This document shows positions 9,946 through 18,616 of a stretch of DNA of 64,000 nt, in pieces (position 1 is the stretch's first letter; every line of letters begins with the position of its first letter). The DNA lies in contig JAJFHV010000010.1 of assembly GCA_021775415.1 (NCBI GenBank), positions 62,001 through 126,000 on the forward strand, given 5' to 3'. The notes below the pieces were generated by a model. The model did no database searches and had not been told where the DNA came from. It saw only the letters and a list, made by a program, of their open reading frames with translations. Source of the stretch: Hyphomicrobiales bacterium (GTDB lineage: Bacteria; Pseudomonadota; Alphaproteobacteria; Rhizobiales; Rhizobiaceae). The translations under genes and the position numbers were made by a program.

Positions 9946-10470
9946 TCAGTTCAAGGCTCCAACCATCATTTCGGCATGGCCTTCATGGACCTTGAAAATT
10001 TCAAGACCAGCTTGGAACAGCGCTTTCACTTCCGCATTCTCGATGTTTGGAATGAATGCATTCTCAACCAGATCATTGACCGCCTTGTGGTATCCAAGCT
10101 CGTTTTCTGCATAACGCTTGTCGAACTCAGCTCCGGAAAGCGCATTTAATTCACCAGCAATCTTGTCTGCGTTTTCATTGAGGGTTTTGCTGAGAAAATT
10201 GTCCTGCGGATCAGCTCCAAGCTTTGCAAGAAGTGCAAGTGCCTGCTCATTCACCGCTGTATGGTCGCGGATCATGGTTTCCGCGAATTTGCGGACTTCG
10301 GCATTTTGGGTTTTTTCCAAAGCAATTTTTGCATAGCGGATATCAATATTGTCCGCCGTATAGGCCACATGGGCGATTTCGAGATCATTGAGTTCTGCTG
10401 GAGACTGGGCAAAAGCAGAGGGAACTGCGATCATCATTGACATGGCAACTGCCGTTAGTAGGGCTTTCAT
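9946..10470 (-). CDS. DUF4142 secreted helical protein
   Basis: A 174-residue protein with a Sec signal peptide (cleavage after AFA near residue 22) followed by a DUF4142 domain, a ferritin-like four-helix arrangement. The start ATG 10470 has AGGAAG six bases before it; the frame extends to 10491 without a site. Members are periplasmic or surface proteins of unknown function, and the ferritin-like fold suggests metal or oxidant handling only in general terms. It is the first gene of a pair with the copper protein at 9587-9943, which makes a metal or redox stress role reasonable but unproven. Confidence 0.8.
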   Translation of the reverse strand: MKALLTAVAMSMMIAVPSAFAQSPAELNDLEIAHVAYTADNIDIRYAKIALEKTQNAEVRKFAETMIRDHTAVNEQALALLAKLGADPQDNFLSKTLNENADKIAGELNALSGAEFDKRYAENELGYHKAVNDLVENAFIPNIENAEVKALFQAGLEIFKVHEGHAEMMVGALN

Positions 10471-10673
10471 AGTACTTCCTTTTTGAATCAATCCGGCAAT
10501 TGAAGCCGGGGGTTATGGCGCAGGCCAAATAACTGCCTTTGCCGATGAACCACATATGCATTGTTGATCCGTATGATGAATAACCGATTTATCACTTTTC
10601 TTGATTAATCGTACAATTTCTCAAACTGACTGGATTTATGTGATATATGAAACGCAGAATATGGAGTTAAATG

Positions 10674-11627
10674 ATGGACTTACTGAGTGACATTCTTTCC
10701 GTGCTGGAAATCAGCGGTACGCTTTATTTCCGCACCTCATTCACTTCCCCCTGGAGCATTCGCGTCCCGGCGTACGAGAATGTTTCACGGTTTCATTTTG
10801 CGCATAAGGGGCGCTGTTATGTGAGGATTGACGGTGAGAAAAAGCCGGTATTTCTAAATCAGGGCGATCTGGTGATCATACCACGGGGTGCCAGCCATGT
10901 GCTCTACTGTGATCCCTCTACGGCGGATAATCCAACCATGCTTGATGAAGTGGTTGAGAAATCGGGTTTTACCGGTCACGGCACTTTGGTATACGGCGAA
11001 CTTGGAACTGATCATGAAACCCAACTCGTGTGTGGACACTTTGCCTTTAACAAGCGGGCAAACCACCCCGTTATCGAAGCTCTCCCCTCTCACATTCACG
11101 TACCAAATTTTGGACACGGATCGCATGAGTGGTTAGACACCACATTGAGGATTATCGGGGCCGAGGCTGGAATGCATGAGATGGGTGGCGATTTGATTGC
11201 GCTCAAATTGTCGGAAATAATTTTTGTCCAGGCGCTAAGAATCTATCTTAACAATGAAGGCCGTCAAATGCCGGTGTTGGCTGGATTTGCCGATCCCAAT
11301 ATTGCCCGCGCCCTCGGTGCAATGCACGAACAACCATCCCGCGTCTGGACTCTTGAGGATTTATCCAGCCTGGCCGGTTTATCACGTACGGCATTTGCGC
11401 AACGGTTTGCCAAACTGGTGGCAATGACACCGATGAACTATCTGACACTTTGGCGAATGCAAAAAGCACGTCGGCTTTTGAACGATCAGCATCTGCCGAT
11501 TATCGAAGTGGCACTTCAATCCGGCTACAATTCAGAAGCAGCCTTTGGACGAGTTTTCAAGAAACACTTTGACGTTCCACCAGCGAGTTACCGAAGGAAC
11601 CTGCATCAGTTGGAGGCTGCGGGATGA
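10674..11627 (+). CDS. AraC family transcriptional regulator, cupin-type sensor domain
   Basis: A 317-residue regulator with an N-terminal cupin domain (about residues 20-190, including an FHFAHKGRCYVRI strand and GDLVIIPRGASHVLY) and a C-terminal pair of AraC helix-turn-helix motifs (about 215-310, with WTLEDLSSLAGLSRTAF and the closing FGRVFKKHFDVPPASYR). Two ATGs are adjacent; the second (10674) sits seven bases after GGAG and is preferred. Members with this AraC_binding_2/cupin_6-like front end often control neighbouring oxidoreductases or esterases. The DUF4142 pair is divergent and an exported esterase convergent, so either could be a target. The ligand is unknown. Confidence 0.88.
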   Translation: MDLLSDILSVLEISGTLYFRTSFTSPWSIRVPAYENVSRFHFAHKGRCYVRIDGEKKPVFLNQGDLVIIPRGASHVLYCDPSTADNPTMLDEVVEKSGFTGHGTLVYGELGTDHETQLVCGHFAFNKRANHPVIEALPSHIHVPNFGHGSHEWLDTTLRIIGAEAGMHEMGGDLIALKLSEIIFVQALRIYLNNEGRQMPVLAGFADPNIARALGAMHEQPSRVWTLEDLSSLAGLSRTAFAQRFAKLVAMTPMNYLTLWRMQKARRLLNDQHLPIIEVALQSGYNSEAAFGRVFKKHFDVPPASYRRNLHQLEAAG

Positions 11628-12476
11628 TTACCGTAAAACCCTCTTCATAAATCGCTCCACAGCACGGGTAACTTCTGCGCTGGTGCCAATCGTCGTGGCA
11701 ATAGAGCCGTGCCGATAACGCTTTCCGTCAAACAGGGTAACCCGTGCACCTTTTTTCTTGAGTTCAGCCGCAAAGCCGTGGGCCAGCACCTTGCGACGGT
11801 CATAGTTGGAACCAGAATACATGATCAGGAATGGCGGCAATCCGCCTGTACCATTGCGAACATAGGTCACCGGGGACCATTTGATCCAGTTTTCGGGGCT
11901 CGAACCAAATGCAGCCTGATAAACCCTTGGCAGGCTACCGCGCATGCCGCCATAAGCAACCATGTCATAGGCCTGAACGTCATTGGCGATCACGCCGCGC
12001 AATTTGCCACCGAGTTTCTTTGCAGCAACCATGGAAACGAGGTGGGAACCAGCGGAGTGCCCCATGATCACGATCTTTTTGGCGTTTCCACCATAGCGTG
12101 AGATGTTGCTGCGCACCCAGTTTATCGCGCGAACCACGTCCTTCACCTGTCCGTCAATATTGGTCTTTGGAACCGGTCGATAGTCGATTGAGACCAGCAT
12201 CCAGTCCCGGTCATTGGCAAACTTATCGAGATTATAGAATTTCTCGCGAGAGCCTTTCACCCAGCCGCCGCCGTGCACATACAGTAGCACCGGCGCCTTT
12301 TTCCCCGGCTTGAAGAATCCTCGGGGTTTTGTGGATAATGGCGCATGAATATCGACATATTGTCCACCGCCAACGAACACACCTTTAGTGACAATCTGGG
12401 CCTGCGCTGCCAGCGAAAACACAATGCAGCCAATCCAGCTCGCTATCACAAGTATTGCAAATCTCAATTTTCGCAT
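11628..12476 (-). CDS. Exported alpha/beta hydrolase (esterase-like)
   Basis: A 282-residue alpha/beta hydrolase with a signal peptide (MRKLRFAILV..., cleavage after AQA). The oxyanion-hole strand VLLYVHGGGW and the nucleophile elbow GHSAGSH place it in the hormone-sensitive-lipase/BD-FAE group; an aspartate near residue 230 and the late histidine in RHGSI complete a likely catalytic triad. The frame runs up to 12536, but ATG 12476 gives a proper signal sequence. Probably a periplasmic esterase of unknown substrate. Its stop touches that of the AraC regulator (convergent). Confidence 0.8.
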   Translation of the reverse strand: MRKLRFAILVIASWIGCIVFSLAAQAQIVTKGVFVGGGQYVDIHAPLSTKPRGFFKPGKKAPVLLYVHGGGWVKGSREKFYNLDKFANDRDWMLVSIDYRPVPKTNIDGQVKDVVRAINWVRSNISRYGGNAKKIVIMGHSAGSHLVSMVAAKKLGGKLRGVIANDVQAYDMVAYGGMRGSLPRVYQAAFGSSPENWIKWSPVTYVRNGTGGLPPFLIMYSGSNYDRRKVLAHGFAAELKKKGARVTLFDGKRYRHGSIATTIGTSAEVTRAVERFMKRVLR

Positions 12477-12532
12477 AGCTGGCCCAGATTGGTGTTGCCT
12501 TCGCCCCTTTGGCTCTAATCGCCTACAAGTGG

Positions 12533-13132
12533 TCAATTTTCAAGAGGTTTTATCATTTCAGTGTATTTTGAAAAACCGAAGACATGACGAAACAGTCCGG
12601 TTGATTGCTCTTTGCCAGCCACAAATCCCTTGCGCTCATAAAGTGCCCGTGCCCGCGGATTGGCATCAATCACATCCAGACGAACACTTGAAAGTTCAAG
12701 CTCGCGCGCCCTATCGAATATGGCTTCGAGCAATGCGGTCCCTACCCCCTTGCCACGAGCGTCAGCGTGAACCGCTATTCCATCCATCAACAATTCGCCG
12801 GGCCGCACCTGACGGTCCAGAACGGACATGATCATGGCCCGCCACCAACCGCCAAAAATGCCATAGTGCCAAAAAATATCGCGCAGTCGCCCCTCGGTAA
12901 ACGCTCCCCTGTTGGTTTTGAAACCAGCCACACCCAGCACCCTGGTCTCATCGGTTGAGACAGCAAAGACTGCAAACTCGGGTTTTATGATTGCGGAGAA
13001 AAATTTCTCCGCAGTGCCGTCGCGTTTCAAAATGCCGCCGAGTTTGGCCTCAAATGCCTCGAAGTAAATGGACGCAGCCTGCGGAATCAGGGGGTCGGGA
13101 ATGTTTTCAACAATTCTGAATCCATTCAGCAA
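12533..13132 (-). CDS. GNAT family N-acetyltransferase
   Basis: A 199-residue GNAT protein. The acetyl-CoA pyrophosphate loop ARGKGVGTALL (about residues 123-133) and the following LDVIDANPRARALYERKGF strand-helix are diagnostic; the first 90 residues are a less conserved substrate region. The start appears to be TTG at 13132, seven bases after the aspS stop, with GAAGGAA in the aspS end serving as ribosome site, so the gene is translationally coupled to aspS. Coupling to a synthetase may be incidental. The acceptor substrate cannot be read from the sequence. Confidence 0.82.
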   Translation of the reverse strand: MLNGFRIVENIPDPLIPQAASIYFEAFEAKLGGILKRDGTAEKFFSAIIKPEFAVFAVSTDETRVLGVAGFKTNRGAFTEGRLRDIFWHYGIFGGWWRAMIMSVLDRQVRPGELLMDGIAVHADARGKGVGTALLEAIFDRARELELSSVRLDVIDANPRARALYERKGFVAGKEQSTGLFRHVFGFSKYTEMIKPLEN

Positions 13133-13139
13133 CTTACAG

Positions 13140-14942
13140 CTATTCCTTCGGTTTTGGATTCACCCGTAATCCGAGGTCACGCAACTGGGTTGAATCAACT
13201 TCGCTTGGCGCATTCATCATCAAATCCTGCGCCTGCTGGTTCATTGGGAACATCGTTATCTCACGTAGGTTCTTTGCACCCAAAAGCAACATGACAATTC
13301 TATCAACGCCTGCTGCCATACCACCATGCGGAGGCGCACCGTATTGAAACGCCCGGTAGAGACCGCCGAAACGTTCCTCAACCGTTGCCTTGTCCAGCCC
13401 AGCGATTTCGAATGCCTTGACCATGGTTTCGGGCAGATGGTTGCGGATACCACCAGAGGCGATTTCAAAGCCGTTGCACACGAGATCGTACTGCCAGGCT
13501 TTGAGCGTCAGCGGGTCCTTATTCTCCAGCGCATCCATTCCACCTTGCGGCATTGAGAACGGGTTATGCGAGAATTCAACCTTCTTGTTTTCTTCATCCC
13601 ATTCGTAGAATGGAAAATCAACAATCCAACAAAGCTCAAAACGACTTTCATCAATCAGACCGGCTTCCTCGCCAGCCTTCGTGCGGGCATCACCAGCGAA
13701 AGACGCAAACTTATCCGGATCGCCGGCGGCAAAAAATACGGCATCGCCAATTTCGAGACCAAGTTGATTTCGAAGCGCTTCGGTGCGTTCATCGCCTATG
13801 TTCTTGGCAATCGGGCCGGCCGCATCAAACTTGCCTTCCAATTCTCGCCAGAAAATATAACCCATGCCGGGCTGACCTTCGCCTTGCGCCCAGGAATTCA
13901 TCCGATCGCAGTGCTTTCGGCTACCGGCACCCTTAACAGGAATTGCCCAGACCTGGTTCTTTTCGTCTGCATCCAGAATTCCGGCGAAAACCTGAAAACC
14001 TGAGCCCCTGAAGTGTTCCGACACATTTTGCATTTCGATTGGGTTGCGCAGGTCCGGCTTGTCGGACCCATATTTGCGAATTGCTTCGTCATACGCGATG
14101 CGTCTGAATTCCTGTGTAACTTGCTTACCTTCAGCGAACTCTTCAAACACTAAACGCAATACCGGTTCCATCGCACCCAGCACATCGTCCTGCTCAACGA
14201 AGCTCATTTCCAGATCGAGCTGGTAAAATTCACCTGGTAGCCGGTCGGCGCGGGGATCTTCATCGCGAAAACACGGGGCAATCTGGAAGTATTTGTCAAA
14301 CCCCGACATCATGATCAGCTGCTTGTATTGCTGGGGTGCCTGCGGCAACGCATAAAACTTGCCGTGGTGGATGCGGCTTGGCACCAGAAAGTCCCGCGCA
14401 CCTTCCGGTGATGAGGCTGTTAGAATGGGCGTCGAAAATTCATTGAAACCGGCATCATTCATACGGGCGCGCATTGCGGCGATGATTTTTGTCCGGGCAA
14501 TGATGTTTTTGTGCAGAGTTTCGCGGCGCAAATCCAGAAACCGGTACTTAAGTCGGATATCTTCTGGATAGTCAGGCTCGCCAAACACAGGAAGTGGCAA
14601 TTCATCCGCCTTTGACAGCACTTCGATTTCACCAGCAAAAACCTCGATCTCACCCGTCGGCAGATTGGCATTCACAGTGTCCTGGCTACGTTCCTTTACC
14701 TCACCATTGACGCAGATCACCCATTCACCGCGCAATGCTTCTGCAGTGGTAAATGCCGGTGAATCCGGATCAGCCACAATCTGGGTCATGCCGTAATGGT
14801 CGCGCAAATCGATGAACAACAAGCCACCATGGTCCCGGACCCGGTGAACCCAGCCAGATAGCTTGATTGTCTGGCCGACATCGGTTTTGCGCAAACCCTC
14901 ACAGGTGTGGCTGCGATAGCGCTCGCTCAAGGCTGCATTCAT
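13140..14942 (-). CDS. aspS: Aspartyl-tRNA synthetase
   Basis: A 600-residue class II synthetase charging tRNA-Asp. It has the N-terminal OB fold for the anticodon (about 1-110), motif 2 with [15 protein letters not shown] (an insertion typical of alphaproteobacterial AspRS), the bacterial GAD insertion (about 290-430), and motif 3 in [13 protein letters not shown]. The start is ATG 14942; a further 25 codons upstream are unlike the family. Whether it is discriminating or also charges tRNA-Asn cannot be settled without knowing if gatCAB and asnS are present. Confidence 0.96.
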   Translation of the reverse strand: MNAALSERYRSHTCEGLRKTDVGQTIKLSGWVHRVRDHGGLLFIDLRDHYGMTQIVADPDSPAFTTAEALRGEWVICVNGEVKERSQDTVNANLPTGEIEVFAGEIEVLSKADELPLPVFGEPDYPEDIRLKYRFLDLRRETLHKNIIARTKIIAAMRARMNDAGFNEFSTPILTASSPEGARDFLVPSRIHHGKFYALPQAPQQYKQLIMMSGFDKYFQIAPCFRDEDPRADRLPGEFYQLDLEMSFVEQDDVLGAMEPVLRLVFEEFAEGKQVTQEFRRIAYDEAIRKYGSDKPDLRNPIEMQNVSEHFRGSGFQVFAGILDADEKNQVWAIPVKGAGSRKHCDRMNSWAQGEGQPGMGYIFWRELEGKFDAAGPIAKNIGDERTEALRNQLGLEIGDAVFFAAGDPDKFASFAGDARTKAGEEAGLIDESRFELCWIVDFPFYEWDEENKKVEFSHNPFSMPQGGMDALENKDPLTLKAWQYDLVCNGFEIASGGIRNHLPETMVKAFEIAGLDKATVEERFGGLYRAFQYGAPPHGGMAAGVDRIVMLLLGAKNLREITMFPMNQQAQDLMMNAPSEVDSTQLRDLGLRVNPKPKE

Positions 14943-15122
14943 GGTCGTATCCTGGGGTATGTTAATGGTCTGAAAGACCAAATCAGTAGGTTTTCGAAGT
15001 TGCGGCGACAAACACACGCAAGTGAGTGATTTGTCAAGCTTGCGGGATAGCGCTTAACGTCCAGTAACGGGAATTTTCCGCCGTTAAGAATTTCCGGCAG
15101 ACAAGTGTAAATGCATTCGCTA

Positions 15123-15128
15123 TATAAT
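15123..15128 (+). promoter_or_regulatory. Probable -10 box of rnd, giving a leaderless message
   Basis: A consensus TATAAT ends four bases before the rnd ATG at 15133. A start site about five to seven bases downstream of the box would fall on or next to the ATG, so the message would have no leader, in agreement with the absence of a ribosome site. The -35 region is weak (GACAAG-like around 15100). A perfect 6-bp inverted repeat, TAACGG/CCGTTA, lies at 15065-15086 and could be a control site. Confidence 0.5.
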
Positions 15129-15132
15129 TTGC

Positions 15133-16323
15133 ATGTTAATTGTTTCTGATACAAAGACGCTGGCCAAAATCTGCCAGGCCATATCCAAGCATCCCTATTG
15201 CACCGTTGACACGGAATTCCTGCGAGAATCCACATTCTGGCCAGAGCTTTGTCTCGTTCAAATTGCTTCACCGGATGAAGCCTGCATTATTGATGTATTG
15301 GCAGACGGCATAGATTTGGCACCGTTCTTCGAGCTCATGGCGAATGAGGCGGTTGTGAAGGTATTTCACGCGGCCCGCCAAGACATTGAAATCATCTACA
15401 AACTTGCAGAGCTTATTCCCCATCCAGTGTTTGATACCCAGGTTGCTGCAATGGTCTGCGGCTTTGGCGATTCGATCTCCTACGACCAATTGGTATTCAA
15501 GATCACGGGTGAGCAGGTGGACAAATCATCTCGATTTACCGATTGGAAGCGTCGTCCTTTGAGCGAGAAGCAACTTGCCTATGCGCTGGCGGATGTCACC
15601 CATCTGAGACAGGTATACCTCTCAATCAAGGCCAATCTTGAAGAACAAGGCCGCGTCCATTGGGTCACCGAGGAAATGGAGATCCTGACCTCAGCTGAGA
15701 CCTACGACATGCCTCCTGAAAATGCGTGGAAACGCCTCAAAATGCGGGTTCGCAAGCCCCGTGATTTGGCAATCATGCAAGCGGTCGCGGAATGGAGGGA
15801 ACATACAGCCCGAGATTGTAATGTGCCACGCGGGCGGGTGATCAGGGATGACGCGATTTATGAAATTTGTGCACAGCCGCCTGAAAACATGAAGCAGCTC
15901 TCTGAACTGCGCGGCATCTCTCGCAGTTTTGACCGCAACCGCTATGGTACCGGGCTGCTTGAAGCGGTGGCCAAAGCTGTTGCACTGCCAAAAGATCAAC
16001 TACCCAAAATGCCTCGGTCCAAACACGCGCCGGAAGGATCGGGCGCTGCGACCGAAATGCTCAAGGTTCTGCTGAAACTCGTAGTTGAACAAAACGGCGT
16101 TGCCGCCAAGGTAATCGCAACGGTCGATGAATTGGAAAAGATTGCGGCCGATGACAATGCAGATGTACCGGCATTGAAAGGCTGGCGGCGCGAACTGTTC
16201 GGCCATCACGCGCTAGATCTCAAAAATGGCCGTACTGCAATTGGGTTTGCAGGAAAATCCATCAAGCTGATGTCGTTGGATTGCCGCGAAAAAGCCAATC
16301 ATGCGAATATAGCGGCTGAATAG
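15133..16323 (+). CDS. rnd: Ribonuclease D
   Basis: A 396-residue 3'-5' exoribonuclease of the DEDDy group that trims tRNA and other stable RNA precursors. The exonuclease domain fills residues 1-180: DTEF holds the first two metal ligands, and the later acidic residue and tyrosine lie around YALADVTHL. One or two HRDC domains follow (about 200-290), and the C-terminus is more variable. Divergent from aspS across 190 bases and convergent with the cyclase gene, with stop codons two bases apart. Expression seems to start from the TATAAT right at the start codon. Confidence 0.92.
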   Translation: MLIVSDTKTLAKICQAISKHPYCTVDTEFLRESTFWPELCLVQIASPDEACIIDVLADGIDLAPFFELMANEAVVKVFHAARQDIEIIYKLAELIPHPVFDTQVAAMVCGFGDSISYDQLVFKITGEQVDKSSRFTDWKRRPLSEKQLAYALADVTHLRQVYLSIKANLEEQGRVHWVTEEMEILTSAETYDMPPENAWKRLKMRVRKPRDLAIMQAVAEWREHTARDCNVPRGRVIRDDAIYEICAQPPENMKQLSELRGISRSFDRNRYGTGLLEAVAKAVALPKDQLPKMPRSKHAPEGSGAATEMLKVLLKLVVEQNGVAAKVIATVDELEKIAADDNADVPALKGWRRELFGHHALDLKNGRTAIGFAGKSIKLMSLDCREKANHANIAAE

Positions 16324-16325
16324 TC

Positions 16326-18083
16326 TTAATCCGGTAATCCAGCTTTTTTCAATCCATCCAGATAAGGATCTAAGCCACCCGGTTTTTTGGTTGGCAGCAC
16401 TTCCGCCAAATAAGAAAGCGTGAGATCCGGTTTTTCCTTCAACGCTAAGGCAACCTCTGCGCGTGCTTCATCTATCTGATCAGCCTGCGCTAGTGCAGCG
16501 CCCAATACAGCATGTGGCCAATAGCCGGTTGAACGCGGATTTTGCAGGGTTACGCGGGCCCAGTGGATCGCCTCATCACGATCTCCTGCAAGAATGCAAG
16601 CCAAGGCGTGAACCACGGTAGAGGCCCAGTGGATTGGATCGCGTGGGCTCAATCGTTCCGACTGAAGGCATGAGGCTTTTGCATCATCAAGCTTGTCAGC
16701 CAGGGTGAATACCATTCCAAGGCCATGATAGGCTTGGGCAAAACTTGGGTTGAGTTTTACTGCGGTATTGAGTGCCGCAATCGATTCATCATGCTTGCCC
16801 TGCATCATATAGATCCGGCCGATCGCGAAATAGGCAACCGGATCCTGATCATCACAGGCGAGAGCTTTTTGAGCTGCTATGAGGCCTTCATCAAGATCCT
16901 GCTTATTGTCTTCAGAGCAGCCAAGAACCACCCGTTGATAGTGAATGTAGGAGGTGTAGGCGTAGGCGAGCGCAAAATCCGGATCGAGGTCAGTTGCTCG
17001 TTTCAGCAGTGCATGGCCCTTATTGAGTTCTTCCGGCGTATATTTCCACATGTGCCAGACACCGCGCTGATAACTTTCCCAAGCGTCCATGTTTTCTGGC
17101 GGCTTATTCAAGACCCGATTTCGCTCGGCGGCAGAAAGTTCTGGTTCAATTGCGCCAACAATAGTTTTCGTCATTTCGTCCTGGAGGTCGAATATGTCCT
17201 CCATTTCCCGGTCGTAACGCTCTGCCCAAACGTGATTGCCAGTCGCTGCTTCTATCAACTGGGCAGTCACACGTACCCGACTACCAGCCTTGCGCACACT
17301 TCCTTCCAGTACATAGCGTACCCCAAGCTCTTTCCCGACTTGGGTGATATCGACTGCCTGACCCTTGTAGGTAAAGGTGGAGTTGCGTGCGATCACAAAG
17401 AACCAACGAATTTTGGAAAGCGCGGTAATCAAATCTTCCGAGATACCGTCCGCCAGATACTCCTGCTCTCCATCGCCGGACATATTGTCGAACGGCAACA
17501 CGGCAACAGACGGCTTGTCCGGGATCGCCAGTTCTTCTTCTTGTTCTGAACTTACAGCGGTGCCCGATTGATCTTGAACAATCTGGTAAACCCGAATGGG
17601 GTCCGCAACATTTTTGATTTCGCGGTTACCCAAGTCCTGAAAATTGAGCGGCAGTTTGCCTTTGACCTCCTCATAAACCTTGCCCGAGATACAAACGCCA
17701 CCAGGTTCTGCTAATCCCTCCAAACGCGATGCGATGTTAATGCCGTCGCCGTAAAGATCATCGCCCTCGATAATCACATCACCCAGATTAACGCCAATGC
17801 GGAACATAATTTGCGGTTTGTCCGAGGACTCGGTGTTGCGATCCACCATTCCAGTTTGAACAGCCGCCGCACACGCGACCGCGTCAATCACACTACCGAA
17901 CTCAACCAACATACCGTCGCCCATGAGTTTGACGATACGGCCATTGTGTTCAGTGATTTTTGGTTCAATAAATTCCTTGCGATGCGCTTTCAGCGCATTC
18001 AGGGTCCCCACCTCGTCCTGCCCCATGAGGCGAGTGAAGCCAACGACATCCGCCGCCAGGATCGCAGCAAGCCTACGCTCCAT
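16326..18083 (-). CDS. Class III adenylate/guanylate cyclase with TolB-like and TPR domains
   Basis: A 585-residue protein in three parts: a class III nucleotide cyclase domain (about 1-170, starting MERRLAAILAADVVGF with the metal-binding aspartate), a TolB-like beta-propeller start (PSVAVLPFDNMSGD at about 190 to 330), and tetratricopeptide repeats to the end. This layout is common and often multicopy in Hyphomicrobiales. It would make cAMP (or cGMP) from the nucleoside triphosphate in the cytosol; no membrane segment is seen. The signal sensed by the C-terminal half is unknown. Stand-alone gene. Confidence 0.88.
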   Translation of the reverse strand: MERRLAAILAADVVGFTRLMGQDEVGTLNALKAHRKEFIEPKITEHNGRIVKLMGDGMLVEFGSVIDAVACAAAVQTGMVDRNTESSDKPQIMFRIGVNLGDVIIEGDDLYGDGINIASRLEGLAEPGGVCISGKVYEEVKGKLPLNFQDLGNREIKNVADPIRVYQIVQDQSGTAVSSEQEEELAIPDKPSVAVLPFDNMSGDGEQEYLADGISEDLITALSKIRWFFVIARNSTFTYKGQAVDITQVGKELGVRYVLEGSVRKAGSRVRVTAQLIEAATGNHVWAERYDREMEDIFDLQDEMTKTIVGAIEPELSAAERNRVLNKPPENMDAWESYQRGVWHMWKYTPEELNKGHALLKRATDLDPDFALAYAYTSYIHYQRVVLGCSEDNKQDLDEGLIAAQKALACDDQDPVAYFAIGRIYMMQGKHDESIAALNTAVKLNPSFAQAYHGLGMVFTLADKLDDAKASCLQSERLSPRDPIHWASTVVHALACILAGDRDEAIHWARVTLQNPRSTGYWPHAVLGAALAQADQIDEARAEVALALKEKPDLTLSYLAEVLPTKKPGGLDPYLDGLKKAGLPD

Positions 18084-18616
18084 AAAATCCCTCCCGAATT
18101 GGGGAACCCTAATAACTACAGAAAAATAATACCATCCCTAATTCCCTACATCGGACTTACTGTATCATTTCTGGTTGGTAAAGGGTGGCCCAGCCAAAGC
18201 CTCAATTGAGTAACCATTGCATGCGTTTAGTCAAATCATCGCTAAAGATCGCTTGACTATTAGGTTGCCAAGGCCTACCTGCACAGCAAGTTGACCAGCT
18301 GCCGCGTGAGCAGCCTGCACAATCGGTATCTAGAAATGCAAGTTTGCATCGCTACCGACCTGATTGCAGAAGGCGCAACTACCCTGCCCCGGCATGAAGC
18401 CTTTGCAGAGTAACCTCCCAAAAGTTCCCATTTCACGCGGGGTGCTGTCGATCTGTCGGCCCATCGAACAATTCAGTTCAGGGCGAGTTCACGATCGCAA
18501 CCGCTACACGCGACCCTACCCGCATTCCAGCGTGGTGGAGATGCGTGCTCGCAATTATTGACAAACGCGAAGCGCATAGAAAAGCGCATTTCCGCGGTTG
18601 TCTTAAGGTATGTATT
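18084..18616. other. Long intergenic leader region before the DEAD-box helicase
   Basis: No convincing gene in these 533 bases. At 18324-18357 there is a nested inverted repeat: CGGTA pairs with TACCG outside and ATGCAA with TTGCAT inside. A consensus TTGACA stands at 18558-18563, and two direct copies of AAGCGCAT lie at 18570-18577 and 18582-18589, followed by a short conserved-looking run into the AAGG ribosome site. This is probably the promoter and a structured 5' leader of the helicase; cold-regulated helicase messages often have one, but temperature control is only an inference. Confidence 0.45.

Noticed and set aside
18545-18616. N-terminal extension of the helicase from GTG 18545
   Set aside because: The added residues are unlike the family and there is no ribosome site at 18545, while AAGG precedes TTG 18617.
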